DNA from: Chromobacterium sphagni
GTDB lineage: Bacteria > Pseudomonadota > Gammaproteobacteria > Burkholderiales > Chromobacteriaceae
Direction of reading: 5' to 3'
Assembly: GCF_001855555.1 (NCBI RefSeq)
Contig: NZ_MKCT01000035.1
Location: forward strand, 1 to 34,074
Length of the DNA: 34,074 nt
The notes below the pieces were generated by a model. The model ran no database searches and was not told the origin of the DNA. It saw only the letters and a program-made list of their open reading frames with translations. Shown here one piece after another: positions 28,471 to 34,074 of this stretch (position 1 is the first letter of the stretch; each line of letters starts with the position of its first letter). A program made the translations under genes and the position numbers.

Positions 28471-30072
28471 ATGTTGCGTATTACCGAACTGAAGCTGCCG
28501 CTGGACCACACTGAGCAGGAGCTCGCCGAGTTGATTTGCGGCTATCTGAAAGTGGCGGCGGACGATGTTCGCGGCTTTACCGTATTCAAGCGCAGCTACG
28601 ATGCGCGCAAGGGCGTGATGAGCCTGGTCTACATCGTCGATGTGGACGTAGCGAACGAGGACAAGCTGCTGGTCCGCTTCAAGGGCGACCGGCGGGTGAT
28701 GCCCGCGCCGGACACCAATTACTACTATGTGGCGCAGGCGCCCGAAACTCTGAAGCAGCGGCCGCTGGTGGTGGGTTTCGGGCCCTGCGGCATTTTCGCC
28801 GCGCTGCTCTTGGCGCAGATGGGCTTCAAGCCCATCGTGCTGGAGCGCGGCAAGGAAGTGCGCCAGCGCACCAAGGATACCTGGGGCCTGTGGCGCAAGA
28901 GCGAACTCAACACCGAATCCAACGTCCAGTATGGCGAAGGCGGCGCCGGCACCTTTTCCGACGGCAAGCTGTACAGCCAGATCAAGGACCCGCGCCATCT
29001 GGGGCGCAAGGTGCTGACCGAGTTCGTCAAGGCCGGCGCGCCGGAAGAAATCCTCTATATCGCCAAGCCCCACATCGGCACCTTCCGTCTGGTGAGCATG
29101 GTGGAAAACATGCGCGCCGAGATCGAGGCGCTGGGCGGCGAGATCCGCTTCCAGCAGCGCGTGGACGATCTGATCCTGGACAATGGCCAGGTGCGTGGGG
29201 TCCGGTTGGCCGATGGCAGTGAAATCTTGAGCGACCACGTGGTGCTGGCGCTGGGCCACAGCGCGCGCGACACCTTCCAGATGCTGGAAAAGCGCGGCGT
29301 CTACATGGAGGCCAAGCCGTTCTCCATCGGCGTGCGCATCGAGCATCCGCAGTCGCTGATCGATCAGGCGCGTTGGGGCAAGTACGCCGGCCATCCGATT
29401 TTGGGCGCGGCCGACTACAAGCTGGTGCATCACGCCAGCAATGGCCGCGCGGTGTACAGCTTCTGCATGTGCCCGGGCGGCACGGTGGTGGCGGCCACCT
29501 CGGAAGAGAAGCGCGTGGTCACCAACGGCATGAGCCAGTACTCGCGCAACGAGCGCAACGCCAACTCCGGCTTCGTGGTCAGCATTTCGCCTGAGGACTA
29601 TCCAGGCGGCCCGCTGGCGGGCCTGGACTTCCAGCGCGAATTGGAGAGCAAGGCCTATGAGCTGGGCGGCGGCGATTACTTCGCGCCGGCGCAGCTGTTG
29701 GGCGACTTCATGGCCGGCAAGGCATCCACTCAGCTGGGTTCGGTGGAGCCGTCCTACAAGCCGGGGGTGACGATGACCGACCTGGCCCGCATCCTGCCCG
29801 ATTTCTGCGTCGAGGCGATGCGCGAGGCGATTCCGCACTTCGCCCGTCAGATCCGCGGCTACGATCTGCAGGATGCGGTGCTGACCGGCCTGGAAACCCG
29901 CACCAGCTCGCCCTTGCGCATCACTCGCGGCGACGATCTGCAAAGCCTCAATGTCAAGGGCCTGTTCCCGGCGGGCGAGGGCGCGGGTTACGCCGGCGGC
30001 ATCTTGTCGGCGGGCGTGGACGGCATCAAGATCGCCGAGGCGGTGGCGCAGGCTATCGTTGCCGGGCGCTGA
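28471..30072 (+). CDS. FAD-dependent oxidoreductase (COG2509-like), 533 aa
   Basis: The start MLRITELKLPLDHTEQELAE is typical of the family. An in-frame TTG lies 33 nt upstream, and neither has a strong ribosome site. An N-terminal domain of about 90 residues is followed by the dinucleotide-binding strand PLVVGFGPCGIFAALLLAQM near residue 100 and an ERGK charge pair. The family block NVQYGEGGAGTFSDGKLYSQ lies near residue 150. The C-terminal FAD motif LFPAGEGAGYAGGILSAGVD lies near residue 505. The physiological substrate of this widespread uncharacterised flavoprotein family is not known to me. It is probably transcribed alone and ends at a terminator shared with cdd. Confidence 0.87.
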   Translation: MLRITELKLPLDHTEQELAELICGYLKVAADDVRGFTVFKRSYDARKGVMSLVYIVDVDVANEDKLLVRFKGDRRVMPAPDTNYYYVAQAPETLKQRPLVVGFGPCGIFAALLLAQMGFKPIVLERGKEVRQRTKDTWGLWRKSELNTESNVQYGEGGAGTFSDGKLYSQIKDPRHLGRKVLTEFVKAGAPEEILYIAKPHIGTFRLVSMVENMRAEIEALGGEIRFQQRVDDLILDNGQVRGVRLADGSEILSDHVVLALGHSARDTFQMLEKRGVYMEAKPFSIGVRIEHPQSLIDQARWGKYAGHPILGAADYKLVHHASNGRAVYSFCMCPGGTVVAATSEEKRVVTNGMSQYSRNERNANSGFVVSISPEDYPGGPLAGLDFQRELESKAYELGGGDYFAPAQLLGDFMAGKASTQLGSVEPSYKPGVTMTDLARILPDFCVEAMREAIPHFARQIRGYDLQDAVLTGLETRTSSPLRITRGDDLQSLNVKGLFPAGEGAGYAGGILSAGVDGIKIAEAVAQAIVAGR

Positions 30073-30106
30073 TTCGGCGCAAGGCCGCTACCCCGGTGGA
30101 AAGACA

Positions 30107-30133
30107 AAAACGGAAGCCCTCGGCTTCCGTTTT
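30107..30133. terminator. Bidirectional terminator between the oxidoreductase and cdd
   Basis: AAAACGGAAGCC-CTC-GGCTTCCGTTTT: a perfect 12-bp stem including A and T tracts. It serves the plus-strand oxidoreductase gene and the convergent minus-strand cdd, which stops at 30159. Confidence 0.9.
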
Positions 30134-30158
30134 CATTTGTCGAGCCTTGGGCTGCCAG

Positions 30159-30602
30159 TCAGGTTTGCGGGACGGCATCCGCCAGATTTCTGGGACCGAA
30201 GGCGCCTGGCAGCAACGCGTCCAGCGTGCTGTCTATGACGCTGTTGCCATCGCAGATGGCGCGCACCCGCATCGCGGGGCCGAATTCGTTCAGCACCTGG
30301 CGGCAGGCGCCGCAAGGCGGGGTGGGGGTGGCGGTGGGCGTGTAGATGCAGACCGCCACCACCTCCTGCATGCCGTGGTTGACGCGCGCGGCGTAGACGG
30401 CGGTGCGCTCGGCGCAGTTGCCCAGGCTGTAGGACGCGTTTTCCACGTTGCAGCCGGTATGTATCCGGCCGCAGCTGTCCAGGATGGCGGCGCCGACCGA
30501 GAACTTGCTGTATGGCGCATAGGCCTGGCTGGCGGCCTGCCGCGCGGCCTGTTCCAGTTCGGCCCATTGTTCGTTGCTGGGTACGTGTTGCTTGCTGGTC
30601 AT
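30159..30602 (-). CDS. cdd: Cytidine deaminase (tetrameric type)
   Basis: Deaminates cytidine and deoxycytidine to uridine and deoxyuridine for pyrimidine salvage. The 147-residue length fits the small homotetrameric class. GGAGG lies just before the ATG; the frame is open far upstream without support. Motifs are YAPYSKFSVGAAI (residues 29-41), GCNVENASYSLGNCAERTAV with the zinc Cys and catalytic Glu in CAE, and PPCGACRQVLNEF with the other two zinc cysteines. It lies 92 nt downstream of the LysR gene on the same strand but has its own promoter-like sequence. Confidence 0.96.
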   Translation of the reverse strand: MTSKQHVPSNEQWAELEQAARQAASQAYAPYSKFSVGAAILDSCGRIHTGCNVENASYSLGNCAERTAVYAARVNHGMQEVVAVCIYTPTATPTPPCGACRQVLNEFGPAMRVRAICDGNSVIDSTLDALLPGAFGPRNLADAVPQT

Positions 30603-30632
30603 GCTGCCTCCATAAAACCAGGTCGGCGACGG

Positions 30633-30661
30633 ATGATGCGCCAGGGGAATGGCCTTGTCAA
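30633..30661 (-). promoter_or_regulatory. Candidate sigma-70 promoter of cdd
   Basis: Minus strand: perfect -35 TTGACA (30661-30656), a 17-bp spacer, then CATCAT as -10 (30638-30633; 4 of 6). It lies between the LysR stop and the cdd start, giving an untranslated leader of roughly 25 nt. This suggests cdd is not solely dependent on LysR read-through. Confidence 0.55.
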
Positions 30662-30694
30662 TCCGCGCGGTCCGCTGGCATCCAGTGTGTATTC

Positions 30695-31624
30695 TCAGCA
30701 AGATTCTCCGCCGCTTGCCGCGCCGGGGTCCTTGTCCTGGCGCAAATGGCGGCCGCAATAATTCAGCATCGCCTCGGTCAGCGCCTGCGACAGGCTGGAC
30801 TCCACCCGCCAGTGGTGCCAGTACAGCGGGATGTCCAGGTGTCTGCCGGGAAACAGGTCCACCAGCCGTCCGCTGGCCATGTCGTCGTCCAGCATCAGCT
30901 CCGGCAGCAGGCTGTAGGCCAAGCCTTGCCGCGTCAGCTCGACGAAGCCCTGGGCCGTGGGCACGGTCATGCAGGGAAAGTGGCCTTCATAGCCGGCGGC
31001 CTGAAGCAGGAACTGGCCGTGCACGGCATCCTTGCGGCTGAAGATGATGCTGGGCGCGCGCGCCAGCGCGGCGTGGCTGACGCCGTCCGGAAAATGGCGA
31101 TCTGCGAACTGCGGCGTGGCCAGGCATCGATAGCGCATGGCGCCCAGATAGTGCTGGATGCCGCTCTGTATCGGCACCGGACGCGTGCTGACGCAGCCTA
31201 TCACATGGCCGGTGCGCATCAGTTCGTGGGTGTGGTCCTGATCGTCAACCACGATGTCCAATAGCAGGTCGTTTTTCTCCAGTGCCGGCGCTACCGCCTG
31301 CAGATACCAGGTGGCCAGGCTGTCGGCGTTGACGCCGATGGCCAGGGTGGTGAACTCGCGCTGGCGCGGGGCCGGGCTTAGCTGTTGCAGCAGCTGGTTT
31401 TCCATCAGCAGCAGTTGTTGATAGTGCCGCAGCAGCTGGCGGCCGGCTTCGGTGGCCTCTGCCGGCGCGGTGCGGGTGAGGACTGGCTGGCCGAGGTTCT
31501 CCTCCAGCTGGCGGATGCGTTGCGAGACCGCGGACTGGGTCAGAAACAGCTTTTTCGCCGCCTTGTCGAAGCCGCCGGTTTCCGCTACCGCCGCAAGGGT
31601 CTGCAATTGTCGGGGATCAAGCAC
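30695..31624 (-). CDS. LysR-family transcriptional regulator, ArgP/IciA-like
   Basis: DNA-binding regulator of 309 residues. The start is uncertain: TTG at 31627 and GTG at 31624 are adjacent, and GTG is preferred because it gives MLDPRQLQTLAAV, the normal opening. Helix-turn-helix at about residues 18-40: GGFDKAAKKLFLTQSAVSQR with IRQLEENLGQPVLTRT. The C-terminal effector domain starts near residue 90 (LAIGVNADSLATWYLQAV), typical of ArgP (lysine/arginine-responsive). ArgP usually controls a LysE/ArgO exporter, but none is visible here. It is divergent from the c-di-GMP gene across about 220 nt, so autoregulation and control of that gene are possible but unproven. Confidence 0.86.
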   Translation of the reverse strand: MLDPRQLQTLAAVAETGGFDKAAKKLFLTQSAVSQRIRQLEENLGQPVLTRTAPAEATEAGRQLLRHYQQLLLMENQLLQQLSPAPRQREFTTLAIGVNADSLATWYLQAVAPALEKNDLLLDIVVDDQDHTHELMRTGHVIGCVSTRPVPIQSGIQHYLGAMRYRCLATPQFADRHFPDGVSHAALARAPSIIFSRKDAVHGQFLLQAAGYEGHFPCMTVPTAQGFVELTRQGLAYSLLPELMLDDDMASGRLVDLFPGRHLDIPLYWHHWRVESSLSQALTEAMLNYCGRHLRQDKDPGAASGGESC

Positions 31625-31844
31625 CAAATGCTTTCAGATGGAATAAAGGGTGGTTGTCTGATTAATAATGCCCGTGGACTTGCTTAAAAGCCAGTGTCGT
31701 GGCATTTTGGCAGGCTTCGGCGCAAGGAGGCTGTTTTTTCTTGCCTGCCGACAATAATCGCCTGCTCATGGGCAGGGGGGCAAGACAGCAAGGGGCGCGC
31801 ATCGGCAGGATCGCGCCCTGGCCACGACAGGCGCAGAGAACAAG

Positions 31845-34074
31845 ATGCAGACGGATAATATGGCGCTCCTGGCAGGCATGTGCCGCTTTATCGGTATCCG
31901 GACCGAACACCTGGCGCAATTGTCGCTCCAGGCCGATGCCTGCTTGGCAAGGCGCGAGCTGCTGGGCAAGGAGTTGTACTGGCACTTGCTGAAGAGCCCC
32001 GATGAGGCCGAGCGGTTGCAGCGGCACCATGGCGCCGCCCTGCAGGCCGTGGCCGATCGCTTGTTGCTGGAGTGGGAAACCCTGCTGCGTTCGCCGTTGG
32101 ACGAGGCGGGTGCGCAGCGGCTGGCGGAGCAGGGCGAGCTGTATTGCCAGCTCGGCGTCAGCATGGGCTGGCTGTTGGGCCTGTACGAGCGCTGCCAGCT
32201 GCATTTGCTGGCCAGCGTTGACGCCGCGGAAATGGACGCCGCCGTCCGCGGCGCGCTGGCACGTCTGCTGCGCAAGCGCATTCTGCTGGACCAGATGCTG
32301 AAGACGCATGGCTACCAGCGTTTTTTGCACGGCGAGGTGGTTCGCCGGCGCGAGCATTTCCTGAACATGTCCGGCCTGTATTCCACTCTCAGCGGCGTCA
32401 GCCTGGCTTTAGCCGATAGCGTCGACCGCCGCAGCATGCTGCAGGCGGTGTGCGATGCCTGCGTGCGCGAGGCCGGATTCGGCATCGCTTGGGTCGGCCT
32501 GCTGGACTCCTCCAGCCAGCATGTCCAGATGGCGGCGCTGGCCAATGGCGGCATGGCGCCCTTCGCCGACACCCTGCGGATTTCCGGCGACTCGGGCGAC
32601 GCCTATGGCGGCGGCCCCAGCGGGCGCGCCATCCGCAGCCGCGTGGCCCAAGTGGTCAACAACGCCCAGGCCGATCCCACCCTGCAGCCCTGGCAGGATG
32701 TGCTGCGCCGCTATGGCATCAACAGCCTGTTGGTGGCTCCGTTGCAGGTTCGCGGCGCTGTGGTGGGCACGCTGTCCTTGTATTCCGATCAGCCCGGTTT
32801 TTTCGATCAGGCCAAACTGGCCTTGTTCGACGTGATGGCGCGCGAGATAGGCCGCGCGCTGGAGCGGCACGAGGCGCTGGAGCGCAGCCATCGCGCCGAA
32901 ACCGAGCTGGCCTTCCTGGCCCAGCACGATGCGCTGACCGGTTTGCCCAATCGCAGCCAGATGCAGGATTTGATCGACCGCTTGTTGCGCGCCCGCTTCA
33001 ACGACAGCCAGGTGGCGGTGATGGCGATCGCGACGGAAGGCTTTCACGAGATCAACGCCCGCCTGGGTTATGAAGGCGGCGACGTGGTGTTGTGCGAGAT
33101 GGCGCGGCGGCTGCGTCAGGCCATTTATCCGTTTGGCTATGTTGGACGGGTGGGGGCTTCCCGCTTCATCGCTTGCTCCGAACGCATGGACCAACTGCAG
33201 CCTCTGGTGGATGCGGTGTTGCAACGCCTGCCGCAGCCGGTGGACGCGATGGGCGTGGCAGTGGAGATCCGCTGCAGCGTGGGTGTGGCGGCGAGCGGCG
33301 TCTGCCCCTGCGATGCTGCCACCTTGCTGCGGCGGGCCGATTTGGCGCTGAGCCGCGCCAGGGAATTGGGCGGCGGCCATTTCCGCCATTACGACGCGGC
33401 GATGGACGAGGAGATCCACAAGCTGCACGCGCTGCGCAGCGCTTTTGCTCGGGCCATTCCGCGCGGCGAACTGGTGCTTTACTACCAGCCCAAGATCAAT
33501 TTGCTGAACCACCGCATCGAAGGCGCGGAAGCGCTGGTGCGCTGGGCCCGCGACGGCCAGCATGTGGCGCCGGGCGAGTTTTTCCCGGCGATAGAGCATA
33601 CCGAGCTGATGCGAGAGCTGGACTGGTGGGTGCTGCGCGAAGCGGTGCGCCAGGCGGCGGAGTGGCGCCAGCAGGGGCAGTCGATCCCGGTCAGCGTCAA
33701 CATCTCCGCCGCCACGCTCAAGCACGACGATTTCCTGCGCACGCTGGAGGTCCTGCTGGAAACCAACCCGCTGCCGACCGGCTTTCTGGAGCTGGAGGTG
33801 CTGGAGAGCGTCACCCAACAGGAAGCGGAGCAGGTCACCGCCAAGCTGGAGCGCTGCCGCGACCTGGGCCTGTCCATCGCGCTGGACGACTTCGGCACCG
33901 GCGCTTCCTCGCTGGTGCATCTGCAGCAATTGCCATTCGACACCATCAAGATAGACCAGCGTTTCGTGCGCCTGCTGCTGGACATGCCGGGCAACGAAGC
34001 CATCATCCGCAGCATGGTATCCTTCGCCCACTATACCGGCCGCAAGCTGGTGGTGGAGGGGTGGAAAGCCGCGC
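31845..34074 (+). CDS. Globin-like/GAF/GGDEF/EAL c-di-GMP signalling protein, 3' end missing
   Basis: Open from ATG 31845 to the window edge (743 codons). No clear ribosome site, so the start is uncertain, but domain homology begins here. Residues 10-160 match a globin-coupled sensor domain: FIGIRTEHLAQL at the start, then LYCQLGVSMGWLLGLYERC where relatives have the proximal His (HxRIGLxxxWYLGAY); here it is Tyr100. Next is a GAF domain (about 185-342), then a GGDEF domain (355-518) that keeps HDALTGLPNR but has RVGASRF (435-441) for RxGGDEF, so it is probably inactive. The EAL domain starts near 525 with E562 (EALVRW), N619, E651, D681 and D682 (DDFGTG) and K702 all present. The last codons read VVEGWKAA where VVEGVESR is expected, suggesting a lost G near 34058-34061. 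Probable phosphodiesterase output. Confidence 0.88.
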   Translation, partial: MQTDNMALLAGMCRFIGIRTEHLAQLSLQADACLARRELLGKELYWHLLKSPDEAERLQRHHGAALQAVADRLLLEWETLLRSPLDEAGAQRLAEQGELYCQLGVSMGWLLGLYERCQLHLLASVDAAEMDAAVRGALARLLRKRILLDQMLKTHGYQRFLHGEVVRRREHFLNMSGLYSTLSGVSLALADSVDRRSMLQAVCDACVREAGFGIAWVGLLDSSSQHVQMAALANGGMAPFADTLRISGDSGDAYGGGPSGRAIRSRVAQVVNNAQADPTLQPWQDVLRRYGINSLLVAPLQVRGAVVGTLSLYSDQPGFFDQAKLALFDVMAREIGRALERHEALERSHRAETELAFLAQHDALTGLPNRSQMQDLIDRLLRARFNDSQVAVMAIATEGFHEINARLGYEGGDVVLCEMARRLRQAIYPFGYVGRVGASRFIACSERMDQLQPLVDAVLQRLPQPVDAMGVAVEIRCSVGVAASGVCPCDAATLLRRADLALSRARELGGGHFRHYDAAMDEEIHKLHALRSAFARAIPRGELVLYYQPKINLLNHRIEGAEALVRWARDGQHVAPGEFFPAIEHTELMRELDWWVLREAVRQAAEWRQQGQSIPVSVNISAATLKHDDFLRTLEVLLETNPLPTGFLELEVLESVTQQEAEQVTAKLERCRDLGLSIALDDFGTGASSLVHLQQLPFDTIKIDQRFVRLLLDMPGNEAIIRSMVSFAHYTGRKLVVEGWKAA

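Noticed and set aside
28357-29943. Minus-strand frame of 528 codons opposite the FAD oxidoreductase
   Set aside because: Antisense shadow; the plus strand has both FAD motifs and the correct family N-terminus.
32409-34031. Minus-strand frame of 540 codons near the right edge
   Set aside because: It is opposite the GAF/GGDEF/EAL gene, whose plus-strand frame stays open to the window edge with conserved motifs.

Overview
The window looks like chromosomal core DNA from a betaproteobacterium of the Neisseriales, most like Chromobacterium or a close relative. This rests on high GC, the gene order rpsB-tsf-pyrH-frr-uppS-cdsA-dxr-rseP-bamA-skp-lpxD-fabZ-lpxA-lpxB-rnhB, and the protein sequences. 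No tRNA, rRNA, CRISPR array, insertion sequence or prophage gene was seen. Genus is inference from memory.

Layout. (1) 1-2.3 kb: 3' part of typA/bipA, convergent with a small exported protein of unknown function across a terminator. (2) 2.3-5.1 kb: nrdD-nrdG, anaerobic ribonucleotide reductase and its activase, behind two NrdR-like boxes three helical turns apart and an overlapping FNR-like half site. (3) 5.2-8.7 kb: a solute-binding-like periplasmic protein, an MFS transporter, a nitronate monooxygenase-family flavoprotein (minus strand) and a 63-residue membrane protein. (4) 8.7-23.5 kb: the translation and envelope block. It covers ribosomal protein S2, EF-Ts, UMP kinase, ribosome recycling factor, undecaprenyl-PP synthase, CDP-diacylglycerol synthase, DXP reductoisomerase, site-2 protease RseP, BamA, Skp, the Raetz-pathway genes lpxD/lpxA/lpxB with fabZ, RNase HII and a hypoxanthine-DNA glycosylase. 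Several genes overlap by 7-10 nt, so much of the block is translationally coupled. (5) 23.5-27.7 kb: a minus-strand signalling operon of a RocR-like REC-EAL phosphodiesterase, an exported sulfite-oxidase-fold protein and a membrane hybrid histidine kinase whose reading frame breaks at a run of seven G. (6) 27.8-30.6 kb: an NTF2-like protein with a repeat-rich upstream region, a large FAD-dependent oxidoreductase and cytidine deaminase. (7) 30.7-34.1 kb: an ArgP-like LysR regulator, divergent from a large cyclic-di-GMP protein that runs off the window (globin-like sensor, GAF, degenerate GGDEF, EAL).

The least ordinary material is regions 5-7. The kinase / SUOX-fold / REC-EAL operon looks like a sensing circuit in which a periplasmic protein could feed a phosphorelay to a c-di-GMP phosphodiesterase. 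The terminal gene resembles a globin-coupled sensor, but Tyr replaces the proximal haem His and its GGDEF motif is ruined. The kinase break and a second suspected break at the very end of the window both look like the loss of one G from a G run. Base-calling error must be excluded before either is given a biological meaning. Smaller points are the structured rpsB leader, a hairpin that may replace normal Shine-Dalgarno spacing at lpxD, and mutually exclusive repeats upstream of the NTF2-like gene.
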